Shown: positions 1 to 9,852, counted from the stretch's first letter. The stretch: 64,000 nucleotides of DNA from an uncultured Bacteroidales bacterium (GCA_944322585.1 CALUPB010000002.1:68729-132728); one strand, 5' to 3'. Made by a program: numbers and translations. The notes: generated by a model from the letters alone, not told the origin.

Positions 1-159
1 GATGCCGAAAGCCTTCTCGAATTCCATGATGAGCTCAACAGTATCAAGTGAGTCGGCACCGAGATCGTTTGTGAAGCTTGCGGTCTCTTTTACTTCAGAA
101 GGGTCTACACCAAGCTTATCAACGATGATTGCTTTTACTTTTTCTGCAACTTCTGCCAT
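1..159 (-). CDS. acpP: Acyl carrier protein (partial, 3' end beyond window)
   Basis: The first 53 codons of acyl carrier protein, read leftward from the ATG at 159-157 and running off the window edge. The start [19 protein letters not shown] and the later [12 protein letters not shown] stretch are typical. The Ser in DSL is the known 4'-phosphopantetheine attachment site of the family. ACP carries acyl chains in fatty acid synthesis in the cytoplasm. It normally has 75-80 residues, so about one third is missing here only because of the window boundary. Confidence 0.95.
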   Translation of the reverse strand, partial: MAEVAEKVKAIIVDKLGVDPSEVKETASFTNDLGADSLDTVELIMEFEKAFGI

Positions 160-338
160 AATCGTAAGATTTAATTAATAATTTAAGGTTATATTTTAAT
201 ACACTAAAAGTCGCTTATGGTTCGTAATCGGGTGCAAAGTAAGTAAAAAAATCCGAAAAATGAAAATTAAACGTACACATAGCCCCGGAAGGACACATCT
301 GCTTAAGGATTTCTGCCGACTCTGCATTTTCCGGAGCA
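160..338. other. Intergenic region between uvrC end and acpP start
   Basis: AT-rich upstream region of acpP, which is read leftward. It must hold the acpP promoter and the uvrC terminator. I see a near-match TTACTTTG on the minus strand around 236-243 but no full TAnnTTTG box, so no promoter is called. No gene is seen. Confidence 0.4.
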
Positions 339-2135
339 TCACTGATCCTCTGTCAAAGCCCTGTGGATACGTTCGGCGAGGTCGGGGCCGACAAGGGTAG
401 CGAGGTCATCGACAGAAGCGGCTGCGATGCGGGCCACACTGCCGTAATGGAGTATCAGCCTCTGCTCGGTCTTTTCGCCCACTCCCTTTATCTCCCTGAG
501 CGCGGACTCTGTCTGGGCCTTGCTCCTGCGGTTGCGGTGATGGGTGATGCCGAAACGGTGCGCCTCGTCCCTGATACGCTGGAGCACTTTCAGAGCCTGC
601 GAATTTCGGTCTATGAACAACGGATACGGGTCACCCACCCGGATGACCTCCTCAAGCCTTTTGGCAAGACCGATGACAGTCAGCCTTTCAGTAAGCCCGA
701 GCTCCGCAAGGGCCTCGTACGCGAAAGCAAGCTGCCCTTTGCCGCCGTCTATCACGACAAGCTGAGGAAGGTCGTCCGGAGCCTCCCGCAGCATTCTCGA
801 GTATCTCCTGTTGACCACTTCCTTCATTGAGGCATAGTCATTTGCCCCCACGACAGTCTTGATATTGAAATGACGGTAGTCCTTCTTGCTCGGCACTACG
901 CCGCGGAAGACCACGCAACTGGCTACCGGATTGGTCCCCTGGATATTGGAGTTGTCGAAACATTCGATATGTTCCGGAAGCACATCCATCCCGAGGGCAT
1001 TCTTCAGCTCCTCCATTACTTTCTGTCTGAAATCGTCCGGATCGGTGTGCTCCCGCTGTTTCAGGGCATTGAACCTCATCTCCTTTGCGTTCTTGGCACT
1101 CAGCTCCAGCAGGGCAAGTTTGTCCCCTCTTACAGGAATCCTGAATTCCACACCATCAATCTCCACATCCGGGAGAAAAGGCACGATCACTTCCTTCGAC
1201 AGCCGCCCGAACTTGGACTCTATCTCGCTGATGAAAGTGGACAGCACCGCAGCCTGTTCCTCCTCGATATTCATTTTGAATCCGAGGTTGAGCGACTGGA
1301 TGACAGCCCCGTCGTGGAGCCGGAGGAAATTGCCGAACGCCTCTCCCGCGTCGAAGACAAGGGAGAAGACATCCAGACTGCCCATTGTCGTATTCATTAT
1401 CAAGGATTTGCTGTAATGCTTCTCAAGAGACTGCATCTTCTCCTTGCAGACATTGGCCTGCTCGAAATCCATTTCTTCGGACGCCTTCAGCATCAGTTCC
1501 CTGTAATGCTGTATCATCTCCCGGCCGCCGCCCTTGAGCAGACGGACAATCTCCCCGATATTGTCATTGTACTCCTGCCTCGATATGGCGCCTATACAGC
1601 ACCCTCTGCATTTTCCGATATGGAAATTGAGGCACGGACGGAACTTGTGCCGCAGTATCGAGTCGGAGGTTATCCTGTTGTTGCATGTCCGCAGCGGATA
1701 CAGATTAGAGAAAAGCTCAAGCAGGTTCCTGGCATGCATGACACTGCTGTACGGGCCGAAATACCGCGAGCCGTCCTTCACTATTCTGCGCGTAAGGTAT
1801 ACCTTGGGATATTCGTCAGCACTCACGCATATCCACGGATAGGTCTTCGAATCCTTGAGGAGGATATTGTATTTTGGCTTGTACTGCTTTATCAGGTTAT
1901 TCTCGAGAAGCAGGGCGTCGGCCTCGGTATCGACCACCGAATACTGTGCATCCGCTATCTTCGAGACCATTATAGCCGTCTTGCGCGTCAGCCTTTCACG
2001 GGGTACGAAATACTGGGCCACCCTCTTGTGCAGATCCTTGGCCTTGCCCACATAAATGACATTCCCCTCGGAGTCATAGTATCTGTAGACCCCTGGGGAA
2101 TGCGGAAACAATGATATTTTTTCTCTGATGTCCAT
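339..2135 (-). CDS. uvrC: Excinuclease ABC subunit C
   Basis: UvrC, 598 residues, the usual length. It makes the 3' and 5' incisions around bulky DNA lesions after UvrA/UvrB loading in nucleotide excision repair. Domains visible in order: GIY-YIG nuclease near residues 12-90 (GVYRYYD and VIYVGKAKDL); a cysteine-rich stretch near 150-180; a UVR helical UvrB-contact motif near 214-242 (EEMDFEQANVCKEKM); the RNase H-like endonuclease core near 385-540 (IECFDNSNIQGTNPVAS, LVVIDGGKGQL); and a C-terminal helix-hairpin-helix pair from about 545 (LREIKGVGEKTEQRLILHYG). The start ATG at 2135 gives the canonical short N-terminus before GIY-YIG. It stands alone, 120 bp from the upstream gene. Confidence 0.97.
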   Translation of the reverse strand: MDIREKISLFPHSPGVYRYYDSEGNVIYVGKAKDLHKRVAQYFVPRERLTRKTAIMVSKIADAQYSVVDTEADALLLENNLIKQYKPKYNILLKDSKTYPWICVSADEYPKVYLTRRIVKDGSRYFGPYSSVMHARNLLELFSNLYPLRTCNNRITSDSILRHKFRPCLNFHIGKCRGCCIGAISRQEYNDNIGEIVRLLKGGGREMIQHYRELMLKASEEMDFEQANVCKEKMQSLEKHYSKSLIMNTTMGSLDVFSLVFDAGEAFGNFLRLHDGAVIQSLNLGFKMNIEEEQAAVLSTFISEIESKFGRLSKEVIVPFLPDVEIDGVEFRIPVRGDKLALLELSAKNAKEMRFNALKQREHTDPDDFRQKVMEELKNALGMDVLPEHIECFDNSNIQGTNPVASCVVFRGVVPSKKDYRHFNIKTVVGANDYASMKEVVNRRYSRMLREAPDDLPQLVVIDGGKGQLAFAYEALAELGLTERLTVIGLAKRLEEVIRVGDPYPLFIDRNSQALKVLQRIRDEAHRFGITHHRNRRSKAQTESALREIKGVGEKTEQRLILHYGSVARIAAASVDDLATLVGPDLAERIHRALTEDQ

Positions 2136-2255
2136 TATGACAAGCCGGATTCACAACCGGCATAAGCATCGGGCACTGCCGGCTGAATGCCGGGACGGCC
2201 CGAAAGCGGCACTTCAATATCCCGACAGCCGTTTACGGCTCCTGACGGGAATACG

Positions 2256-3338
2256 CTATTCGATATATTTGGAAATCTCCTGCCCTATCTCCTCTCCGCG
2301 CAGATTTCTCTTGAGAATCGTACCGTCCGGCCCGAAAAGAATGATATGAGGGATACCCTCTATGCCGTAAAGTTCGGTCGGGACCTGTCCGGCATTGATA
2401 ATCTGGCTCCAGTTCACCCCATATACCTTGGCGGTATCCTTGGTGGCCTCAGGACGGTCCCACACCGCCACGCTCAGCACTTCCAGACCTTTCTTGTGAT
2501 ATTCGTCATAGACGGCCTTGATATTCGGGATTTCCGCCTTGCACGGGCCGCACCACGAAGCCCAGAAATCCACAAGCACATATTTGCCCTTGCCTACATA
2601 GTCGGAAAACTTCACCTTCTTCCCGTCTGAATCCTCAACGGTAAAATCCTTGAACATCTTGCCCTCGGCAGTCTCCATCCTGGTCCGGATGCCCTCTTTC
2701 ATGGCAACCACATCCTCGTTTGCCGCAATGGCAGGGGAAAGCGTATTGATAAGGGAATCCATCTGGGCGTCATCCTGCAGCAGGACGGCAAGACTCGAAA
2801 GGGCGGAAATGGCTATGATATTGTCGCTGTTCGCAGCAAGAGCCTCTTTGGCAAAGCCGATGAACTCTCCCGTAAACCTGTCATAGTTGGCAACCAGAAG
2901 AGAATCCCTCTGCTCCTCGGTCACATCCGTCTTCGCCTGGATATTCTGGACCTCTGTCATGAAATTCTCCTGGAATGCGATCGACCTTTCAGAGAATTCG
3001 ACAAACCTTGCATTTACGGAATTCGGGGAAGACTTCACGGACGACTCCGGCCCGAGAACCACCTTCAGCTTCGTCCCGTCCGGGATGAATCTGGCCTGAT
3101 ACGGGCCGGCAGCCACAAGCCCGGTTACAGTCACGTCAGTCGGCACCTCAACGGAGAATTTCCCGTCCGTAACAGTCAGCAATGTATCGATCCCGTAGTC
3201 TTCAAGTATAACATTGACCTCATCGAGGCCCTCCACAGCGGCTATAGTACCTGTAATCTTAGTCGTTTCCGAAGTGCCGCAGCAAGAGGCTGCAAGCACG
3301 GCTGCACCTACGGCAGCCATAATTGTCCTGGTTTTCAT
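2256..3338 (-). CDS. TlpA-like thioredoxin-fold lipoprotein with DUF4369-type N-terminal domain
   Basis: A 360-residue exported thiol-disulfide protein. The N-terminus has a lipoprotein signal ending in LAASC, giving a lipid-anchored Cys. Residues about 25-130 form a beta-rich DUF4369-like domain (TGTIAAVEGLDEVNVIL), followed by a helical linker. The C-terminal thioredoxin domain carries WASWCGPCK, with active-site cysteines near residues 263 and 266, and a cis-proline loop at GIPHI. Proteins of this architecture are common in Bacteroidota and act as periplasmic reductants or resistance-type thioredoxins; the exact partner is unknown. It stands alone, and a -7-like box lies about 100 bp upstream. 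Confidence 0.9.
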   Translation of the reverse strand: MKTRTIMAAVGAAVLAASCCGTSETTKITGTIAAVEGLDEVNVILEDYGIDTLLTVTDGKFSVEVPTDVTVTGLVAAGPYQARFIPDGTKLKVVLGPESSVKSSPNSVNARFVEFSERSIAFQENFMTEVQNIQAKTDVTEEQRDSLLVANYDRFTGEFIGFAKEALAANSDNIIAISALSSLAVLLQDDAQMDSLINTLSPAIAANEDVVAMKEGIRTRMETAEGKMFKDFTVEDSDGKKVKFSDYVGKGKYVLVDFWASWCGPCKAEIPNIKAVYDEYHKKGLEVLSVAVWDRPEATKDTAKVYGVNWSQIINAGQVPTELYGIEGIPHIILFGPDGTILKRNLRGEEIGQEISKYIE

Positions 3339-3444
3339 ATCTTTACACCTTTGTGCATTTAGAAGTCCTTAATAATTCGGGATTTTCAGAAGCCATCCGC
3401 GATTTTACCGATTTGAACCGTAGACAGCCCGTCCGATCCAGCCG

Positions 3445-3452
3445 CAAAGATA
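3445..3452 (-). promoter_or_regulatory. Candidate -7 box for the TlpA-like gene
   Basis: On the minus strand this reads TATCTTTG, an exact match to the Bacteroidota TAnnTTTG -7 element. A TTG lies 22 nt further upstream, a wider gap than the usual 19-20. It would give a leader of about 100 nt for the gene starting at 3338. Predicted from motif only. Confidence 0.4.
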
Positions 3453-3510
3453 TGTATTTTCTCCGAAAATCATACAAGCCACGACTGTCCTGCATGCAAT
3501 ATTAGATTTC

Positions 3511-3600
3511 ATGATTGTCCGCAAGAATACTTCTTTTATAAGATAAGTCTGACCGGCCAATGAAAACTTTCGGGAACGACACGGTATCATATCCTGATAC
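3511..3600. repeat. Repeat copy A, left part (matches 13681-13766)
   Basis: This 90-bp stretch starts ATGATTGTCCGCAAGAATAC and aligns nearly end to end with 13681-13766. There is one 4-nt gap and roughly 85 percent identity by eye. A second matching part follows the ATPase gene at 4961-5046. Together they look like a repeated sequence that the ATPase gene interrupts. No transposase or classical terminal inverted repeat was recognised, so this is a repeat of unknown type. Confidence 0.75.
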
Positions 3601-3657
3601 GGTAAATATACATTGTCATCTTCTTTCCAGATTCAACTTCTTCGCTATGACATTGAG

Positions 3658-3688
3658 TTTGGTCGGTTAAATAATTTGTGTAATTTTG
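3658..3688 (+). promoter_or_regulatory. Bacteroidota-type promoter of the DUF4143 ATPase
   Basis: TTTG at 3658-3661, a 19-nt spacer, then TAATTTTG at 3681-3688. This is an exact match to the -33/-7 consensus of the Bacteroidota housekeeping sigma factor. Transcription would begin around 3693 and leave a short leader before the ATG at 3718. That supports the ATG at 3718 over upstream in-frame starts. Confidence 0.75.
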
Positions 3689-3717
3689 CAGTCGTACTTC
3701 AGATTTGCACAAACAAT

Positions 3718-4887
3718 ATGGAACAGGTTTATATTCAGCGGGAATTGTCCGGAGCCATTGAAGAGGCGGCACGTTATTTCCCGGTCATAACGATTTCCGG
3801 GCCACGACAGTCCGGGAAAACGACATTGATCAGGAACGAATTCAGCCATTTGCCGTATTATTCATTGGAAAATCTCGATATAAGAAGTTATGCCGTGAAC
3901 GACCCTGTGGCTTTTCTGAACCACAATCCCGAAGGAATGATTCTTGACGAAGTACACAACGCCCCGGCCTTGCTGTCGTATATCCAAGGCATAGTGGACG
4001 AGTACCCGGAGCGGAAATTCATACTTTCCGGCAGTTCACAGTTTGCAATGTTGCGAAAAGTTTCGCAGTCGTTGGCCGGCCGTACAGCCGTATTTGAACT
4101 GCTGCCGCTATCCTATTCGGAAATCAAGGAGCGGGCAGAAGGCAAGCCGCTGGATGACCTGTTGTTCGAAGGTTTCTATCCAGCTATATATGCCGGGCGC
4201 AATGTCCCGAAGTTCCTGTATCCGTCCTATATCAAGACCTACCTCGACAAAGATGTGCGCGACCTGCTTCAGATCAAGGATATGATGCAGTTCCATACAT
4301 TCATCCGGCTATGTGCCGGGCGCATCGGCTCACTGCTTAAAGTCTCTGAACTGGCAAACGAAATCGGGGTCAGTTCCCACACGATAACGTCATGGCTGTC
4401 AGTGCTGCAGGCTTCTTACATCGTGATATTGCTGCCTCCTTATTTCGAGAACTCCCGCAAGCGGCTTACGAAAACTCCCAAGCTGTACTTTACTGATACA
4501 GGGCTTGCCTGTCATCTGCTCGGCATCGAATCCGCACAGCAACTCGCAAGGGATAGGATGAGGGGCGCATTGTTCGAGAATTTCATAATCATGGAGGCAC
4601 TTAAAAGAAGATACAACACAGGCAAGGAGAGCAACCTTTATTTTTACCGTGATTCCCACCAGAATGAAATAGACCTTATATTGAAGAACAGTTCCGGACT
4701 GTTCGGTATAGAGATCAAGTCCGCCATGACCTATCACGCTGACTTTGAAAAGGCTTTGAAACAGATGTCCGGATGGGTGAGCGAACCTGTACTCGGAAAG
4801 GCCGTTGTCTACGCAGGTTCTTTAGAGAACACGGCAGGCAGCATCAAACTATTGAACTACAGGCACCTGCATGATATTATGGAATAG
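3718..4887 (+). CDS. DUF4143-family AAA+ ATPase
   Basis: A 389-residue ATPase of the family with an AAA_14 N-terminal domain and a C-terminal DUF4143 domain. Walker A is SGPRQSGKTT (residues 27-36) and Walker B is GMILDEVH. Sensor and arginine-finger-like regions follow (FILSGSSQF). The C-terminus contains NEIDLIL and GIEIKSA, resembling the acidic-Lys core of PD-(D/E)xK nucleases, a known trait of this family. The start at 3718 fits the promoter 30 bp upstream; longer starts would lie inside the promoter. The function of these ATPases is not settled; they are often present in many copies and vary between strains. Here the gene sits between two halves of a repeat that exists in an ATPase-less form at 13.7-14.1 kb. 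Confidence 0.88.
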   Translation: MEQVYIQRELSGAIEEAARYFPVITISGPRQSGKTTLIRNEFSHLPYYSLENLDIRSYAVNDPVAFLNHNPEGMILDEVHNAPALLSYIQGIVDEYPERKFILSGSSQFAMLRKVSQSLAGRTAVFELLPLSYSEIKERAEGKPLDDLLFEGFYPAIYAGRNVPKFLYPSYIKTYLDKDVRDLLQIKDMMQFHTFIRLCAGRIGSLLKVSELANEIGVSSHTITSWLSVLQASYIVILLPPYFENSRKRLTKTPKLYFTDTGLACHLLGIESAQQLARDRMRGALFENFIIMEALKRRYNTGKESNLYFYRDSHQNEIDLILKNSSGLFGIEIKSAMTYHADFEKALKQMSGWVSEPVLGKAVVYAGSLENTAGSIKLLNYRHLHDIME

Positions 4888-5224
4888 TCACACAAATATC
4901 AGAAAAGTCACGCATACAGGAATAAACATGAAGATGTGCGAAATCAGAAATCAAGTATTTTGACCGCAATCATGGCTTCGGACCAAGAGACGGGAAATCC
5001 GTTTGGTACACACAGTAAGGCAATAAACATGAGCATTCATACTTCACGGACGGGAAAACATGACAATGGGAGCCAGATGCAGATTTTGGTTAAGATGAAG
5101 AAACATACAGTTACATTTTACTCAATGTTCCTTTTCAATTTACTCAAATCCTTTACAATATGCCATCATCTCAAGACAGGCTTCAATCAGGATACCCGTG
5201 CCGAAGCCCATCCGGCCCGGCCAC
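4888..5224. other. Intergenic region with repeat copy A right part
   Basis: 337 bp between the convergent ATPase and TolC-like genes. It contains the right half of repeat copy A (4961-5046). The remainder, roughly 5047-5224, shows no coding frame with a plausible start and no clear hairpin terminator. Confidence 0.4.
4961..5046. repeat. Repeat copy A, right part (matches 13821-13871 and 14114-14148)
   Basis: 4961-5013 (TGACCGCAATCA at the left, GTTTGGTACACAC at the right) aligns with 13821-13871. 5012-5046 (ACAGTAAGGCAATAAACATG onward, ending CATTCATACTTCA) aligns with 14114-14148 at about 30 of 35 positions. In copy B these two blocks are separated by the six-box inverted array; here they are joined directly. 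Confidence 0.65.
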
Positions 5225-6727
5225 TCAATCCTGCGGAGCAGCAAGGCCGCGGTAACGTGAAAGTGCGGTACAGTATGCGATACGGGCATCGACAAGGGCA
5301 TCGGCACTCCGGCGCAGGGACGCCTGGACTTCGAGAAGGTCTGAAAGCGGGACAAGACCCGCCCTGTAATGTGCAGTCATATCGTCAACTGTAGACTGCG
5401 CTGCCTGTACGCTTTCCTCCGCCACCTTGGCCTGCTCCCAGCTGACAGTCAGGTCGAGCCACTGCTGCCTTATCTGCAGGAGGAGCTGCGCGTCAAGATA
5501 TTCCCTGTCATTCTCGGTCTTGCGTAACTGGCTGTCATATCTCTGGAGCCGTCTGGAATACTTGCCCCAGTCGGAAAGAGGTATCTTGAGAGTCGCAAAG
5601 ACAGCCCCGTTGAAGCGTGCGTCATTGAACATCATGTCATTGTAACCGTATGAAACTCCGACACCGACCTGCGGGAGAACCTCACCGAGAACCATCCGTT
5701 TCTCCATCCGTTTTGCCTGGACGGAAATGTCGAGCAGTCGCGACTCCTCGCGCGATGCAAGAATCTCATTCTCGTCCTTCCAGTAAACGGACGGCTCCTC
5801 AAGCCTCATAAGATCATCGGCAAGGACAATGCTGTCTATAAACGGAAGGGAATCCGTTCCGACCGTACTGTACGGCGTATATTCCATACCTATGGCATTG
5901 CACAGGTTCATCTTGGCGAGACGGATGCCCCCTTTCAGTTTCGACCTTGCCGCCCGGAGTTCATTCCGTTTCAATTGCAGCCGGAGCCTGTCCGTCTCCG
6001 TGGCAAGCCCAGCACCCACAGCGGCATCGACATCTTTCTCCAGATTGTCCAGCATCTCCTGTACGCTCCCGAGTGTCTTCATCTTCTCCTCCAGGGAGAT
6101 TACCTGCCAGTAATCCTGCTCTACCTCCTCCACGCTCTTGCGCCTCTGCAATGAACTCTTGAGACGGGCGGCTTCCACACCAAGGGAGGCGAGCCTGTTG
6201 CCGCTGACGATCCTGCCTCCGGCAAAGACGGGCTGCACTGCGGATACGGTCGCACTGTAACCCTGTTTCATCGTGGAAAATACCGGGTCAATCCCGTACA
6301 GAGGAGCAATCTGGGATACCCAGCTGTTCAGATTGTTCGCGGCATCCGAATCCCCGAGAATATCCTTGACACCTACTTCAAGCATCGGATCGAAAGCATA
6401 ATAGCCGAATGCGTTTACGGACACCTTGGGAAAATATTCCGAGAGAGCCTCCCCTTTCTGTGCCCGGGCGGCAATGACATCCAACTGCGCATTCCGCACG
6501 GCAGCATTGTTCCGGAGAGCCATCGAGCGGCACTCCTCCATGGTAAGGACCACCTTGTCTGAACGGCTGCCATCCCCGCCTGTCACCTGCGGAACATCAG
6601 CAGCCTGGCATACATCACTACAAATCCGTGAAGGCACAATTGCTGCCGCATAAACCGGCAGGATACCTGCCACCGCAAGCCATGACACCGCCATTACCGT
6701 AAGAATATGTCTGTAGATTCTGTTCAT
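5225..6727 (-). CDS. TolC-family outer membrane efflux channel
   Basis: A 500-residue outer membrane factor that forms the exit duct of a tripartite pump. It has an N-terminal signal peptide (hydrophobic residues 7-27), then two OEP repeats rich in long amphipathic helices, e.g. LTMEECRSMALRNNAAVRNA near residue 62 and DAQLLLQIRQQWLDLTVSWE near 410. A predicted trimeric beta-barrel/alpha-tunnel fold is typical of the family. The gene starts 2 bp after the RND pump gene ends, so it is the last gene of the efflux operon. The substrate is unknown. Confidence 0.92.
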   Translation of the reverse strand: MNRIYRHILTVMAVSWLAVAGILPVYAAAIVPSRICSDVCQAADVPQVTGGDGSRSDKVVLTMEECRSMALRNNAAVRNAQLDVIAARAQKGEALSEYFPKVSVNAFGYYAFDPMLEVGVKDILGDSDAANNLNSWVSQIAPLYGIDPVFSTMKQGYSATVSAVQPVFAGGRIVSGNRLASLGVEAARLKSSLQRRKSVEEVEQDYWQVISLEEKMKTLGSVQEMLDNLEKDVDAAVGAGLATETDRLRLQLKRNELRAARSKLKGGIRLAKMNLCNAIGMEYTPYSTVGTDSLPFIDSIVLADDLMRLEEPSVYWKDENEILASREESRLLDISVQAKRMEKRMVLGEVLPQVGVGVSYGYNDMMFNDARFNGAVFATLKIPLSDWGKYSRRLQRYDSQLRKTENDREYLDAQLLLQIRQQWLDLTVSWEQAKVAEESVQAAQSTVDDMTAHYRAGLVPLSDLLEVQASLRRSADALVDARIAYCTALSRYRGLAAPQD

Positions 6728-6729
6728 TG

Positions 6730-9700
6730 CTATTCTTCCTCCCCGATGCGGGCCTCTGCCGGCCCTTCAGTTCTGTCATGTTTGAAAATCTGCCAGTAGG
6801 AAACCGGCATTATGAATACTATCAGGAAAATGGACAGCATCGTTCCGAAACATATCACCACTCCCATAGGCATCCACAGCGCATCCCGGCTGATAATCAT
6901 CGGCAGCACCCCGAGGGCCGTAGTGCATGATGTCAGGAAGATAGGCCTCATCCTGCGCTTCCCGGCCTCTTCCGCCGCCTCCTTCACCGGAAGACCGTGC
7001 TGGAACCGGAGCTCCTCGGCATATTCGAACATTATGATACCGTTCCTGACAATGATGCCGACAAGACTTATCAGTCCGAGTACGGACGTAATCCCGAAAT
7101 CGAACCCGTATATCCAAAGACCGAACGAAGCTCCGAAAAGACAGAGCATACTCAGCACGATGGACAGCACCGCAAGGGAAATCTTCTTGAAATGGAACAG
7201 CAGGAAGAAAAACAGCACGGCCACGGCACAGATGAAACTGAGCATTATTTCCGGTATGACGCTGTCGTTCACTCCGGAAAGGCCTCCGTATTCTACCGTA
7301 ACGCCCTCCGGCAATACCGGAACTATCACATCATCTACATATTTCCCAATCCTTTTCATCGCCTCCGGCTGGCTACGGCCCATCACCATGTCGGCATAGA
7401 CGGTAACTGTCTGTCTGCCTCCGATATGAGGTATTGTCTCCGGTTCCCATCCCGGCGAGACGGACGCCACCTGCCGCAAAGGCACCGACACCCCCGGAAC
7501 GGAAGTGGCCACCATCTGGTTGTCCACCACGTCATACTGCATGTCTTTAGCGACAGACTCGCTGTAGAGGGTGACGGGAATCCCTTTGTCACCTTCCCAC
7601 ACAGTGGCGATGGTCTGCCCGTCGAATATTCCGGAAAGGGACAGAGACAGCAGGGCACGGTTGATGCCAAGCCGTGCGGATTCCTCCGGATCCATATTCA
7701 CTTCTACCGTCGATATATATTCATCGAAATCACTGTGGACCCATTTCATCAGGTCCGTCTGTCCGGCCATGTATCTTTTGAGAGAATCTGCATATGGCTT
7801 CATGCTCTCTATGTCCCCTCCCTTGAAAGTCACAGCCACAGGAGCCGTAACCCCCTGATAATCCATCTGCTTGAATCTTATCTGCGCTTCGGGGAAATAA
7901 TGTTCGTACCTGGAGCCGTACTCCCACAGCACTTCTTCAGTCTCCTTTGAAGTCCTCGTGTTGACTATGAACTGGGCGAAATTACTTCCAGGCTGCTTCG
8001 GGACATAAGTCGCATGGAAACGGGGAGCGCCCGAGCCTATGAAAGCAGTCACGGACTCCACTCGTTCGTCTGCAAGCAGGATATGCTGAAGGGAATCGCT
8101 CACTTCTTCAGTCCTGTCGAGACTTGCACCGGCATCGAGATAAATCTCCACGGCGAAACAGTCCCTCTCGGCCATAGGCATCATCTGGATGTTCAGCTGA
8201 AGAAACATGAGGACTCCGAGGGCAACGGCAATTACACCTGTCATGATTGTAACCAGCGGATAACGGAAACATACAGCCTGGATCCTGTCGTATCCCCGCT
8301 GGAGCAGATCGAAGAAGCTGTTCTGTATCCTGACGAACCGGCTGTTCCCGGTAGCCCGCGCCGTCTTTATATACTTCACTTCAAGGGACGGGACTACAGT
8401 CACCGCATAAACAAGGGAAGTACCGAGGGAAAATGCGATGATCCACGGAAAACTCTTGACAAAATCCCCGAGATATCCGGTGATTATGCCTATGATAGGG
8501 AAGAACATCAGACCTATTGCAGATGTCGCAAGCAGCATCGGAGGGAAAAGTTCCTTAGTGCTGGCACATGCCGCATCAACCCTGTCCATTCCCCTGCCCA
8601 ACTTGTCCATATATCCGTCCATCGTAATGATGGAATCGTCCACAATCATTCCCAGGACCACTATCAGAGCCGCAAGAGTGACAGTGTTGAGATTCATTCC
8701 CGTCAAGAACATGACAGCAATGGCCACGGCCGTACAGACCGGGACTCCGGAACTCGCAATCAGGGCGGAACGCACCGGGAAAAGCAGAAGCATCACCACA
8801 ATCACTACAAGCATCGAGATGACGAGGTCACGGAGGAAAGACCATACCGAAGTCCCCACCACTTTAGGCTGGTCCGTCACCTTCGAGACTTTCACGCTGT
8901 CCGGAAGCGTACTTCTGAAACTGTCCAGGACCTCATCCACCTCCTTCCCGAAAGCGACTATATTGTTGTCAGGTCTCATCTCTACCGAAATGATGAGTGC
9001 GGAATGCCCATTGTAGTCCACCAACGAAGAAGGCTCTTTGTATCTGCGTTCTACGTCGGCTATATCCTTGAGTCTGATGACATTTCCGGCCTTGTCGGCA
9101 TACACGATCTTCTCCGCGACTTCCTTTTCGCCGTTCACGAGGCTGTTGACGTGCACCGGAGACATGGCATAGTCCGTCTCGAACTTTCCGCTGGAAACCT
9201 GCATTCCGGAGGTCTGATAGTCCAGCATCAGCATAGACGGAGTTATCCCGTAGGCCGAAAGTCTCTCCATGTCGAGATGGACTGCAATCTCTTCGGACTG
9301 TGCACCGTAGACCGTCGCCTTGGCGAGGTCGGGTATTTCATGCAGTCTGTCGCAAAGATCATCGGCATATTCCTGGAGCTCGGTATAGCTCTTGTCGGAG
9401 GATTCGACCGTTATCAGGGCGGATGACACGGAGCTGAAGTCATCCAGAACAGCAACTGCAAGCACACCCGGAGGCAGGAGCTGTTTCCTGGCATTGAGGC
9501 TGTGCCGGATCTTGGACCACACTTCGTCCTTCCTGCTGGCCGGGGAATTCAGTTCGACATAGATATAGCACATTCCCGCCTGGGAATAGGAATATGAACT
9601 CCTGTCCACTTCCGGAAACGTGAACAGCAGGTCCTCCAAAGGCTTGGTAAGCTGCGCTTCCACCTCCGAAGCGGAAGCTCCGGGATATACGCCGACTATC

Positions 9701-9852
9701 AGACCTTCCTTTATCTCGAATGTCGGGAACTCATCCTTGTTGATCTCCACAAGACCGTAGATACCGACCGCGACCATCAGGAAAAGAATGAGATATACAA
9801 TCTTCCTGTACTTGATCGTCCCTCTTATGAACTGTCCTTCGCCGCGCATCAT
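6730..9852 (-). CDS. RND efflux permease (AcrB/HAE-1-like)
   Basis: A 1040-residue inner-membrane proton-driven RND transporter, full length. It shows the family plan: one N-terminal helix (KIVYLILFLMVAVGIYGLVE), a large periplasmic porter domain, helices 2-6, a second periplasmic domain, and helices 8-12. The TM4 motif VLGMIVDDSI contains the paired aspartates used for proton transfer. GLISLVGIIVRNGIIMFEYA near residue 930 is the conserved C-terminal repeat motif. Its start overlaps the adaptor gene's stop by 4 bp, indicating translational coupling. Drug or metabolite specificity cannot be read from the sequence. Confidence 0.95.
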   Translation of the reverse strand: MMRGEGQFIRGTIKYRKIVYLILFLMVAVGIYGLVEINKDEFPTFEIKEGLIVGVYPGASASEVEAQLTKPLEDLLFTFPEVDRSSYSYSQAGMCYIYVELNSPASRKDEVWSKIRHSLNARKQLLPPGVLAVAVLDDFSSVSSALITVESSDKSYTELQEYADDLCDRLHEIPDLAKATVYGAQSEEIAVHLDMERLSAYGITPSMLMLDYQTSGMQVSSGKFETDYAMSPVHVNSLVNGEKEVAEKIVYADKAGNVIRLKDIADVERRYKEPSSLVDYNGHSALIISVEMRPDNNIVAFGKEVDEVLDSFRSTLPDSVKVSKVTDQPKVVGTSVWSFLRDLVISMLVVIVVMLLLFPVRSALIASSGVPVCTAVAIAVMFLTGMNLNTVTLAALIVVLGMIVDDSIITMDGYMDKLGRGMDRVDAACASTKELFPPMLLATSAIGLMFFPIIGIITGYLGDFVKSFPWIIAFSLGTSLVYAVTVVPSLEVKYIKTARATGNSRFVRIQNSFFDLLQRGYDRIQAVCFRYPLVTIMTGVIAVALGVLMFLQLNIQMMPMAERDCFAVEIYLDAGASLDRTEEVSDSLQHILLADERVESVTAFIGSGAPRFHATYVPKQPGSNFAQFIVNTRTSKETEEVLWEYGSRYEHYFPEAQIRFKQMDYQGVTAPVAVTFKGGDIESMKPYADSLKRYMAGQTDLMKWVHSDFDEYISTVEVNMDPEESARLGINRALLSLSLSGIFDGQTIATVWEGDKGIPVTLYSESVAKDMQYDVVDNQMVATSVPGVSVPLRQVASVSPGWEPETIPHIGGRQTVTVYADMVMGRSQPEAMKRIGKYVDDVIVPVLPEGVTVEYGGLSGVNDSVIPEIMLSFICAVAVLFFFLLFHFKKISLAVLSIVLSMLCLFGASFGLWIYGFDFGITSVLGLISLVGIIVRNGIIMFEYAEELRFQHGLPVKEAAEEAGKRRMRPIFLTSCTTALGVLPMIISRDALWMPMGVVICFGTMLSIFLIVFIMPVSYWQIFKHDRTEGPAEARIGEEE

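Noticed and set aside
870-2114. 414-codon open frame on the plus strand, opposite uvrC
   Set aside because: It lies fully inside uvrC on the other strand, has no family motifs, and arises from the codon pattern of the real gene.
3613-3717. Longer N-terminus for the DUF4143 ATPase
   Set aside because: The added 35 codons overlap the promoter at 3658-3688 and do not match the family start.
8014-9426. 470-codon open frame on the plus strand, opposite the RND pump gene
   Set aside because: Composition (His/Arg-rich, no domain) is that of an antisense shadow of the pump gene.
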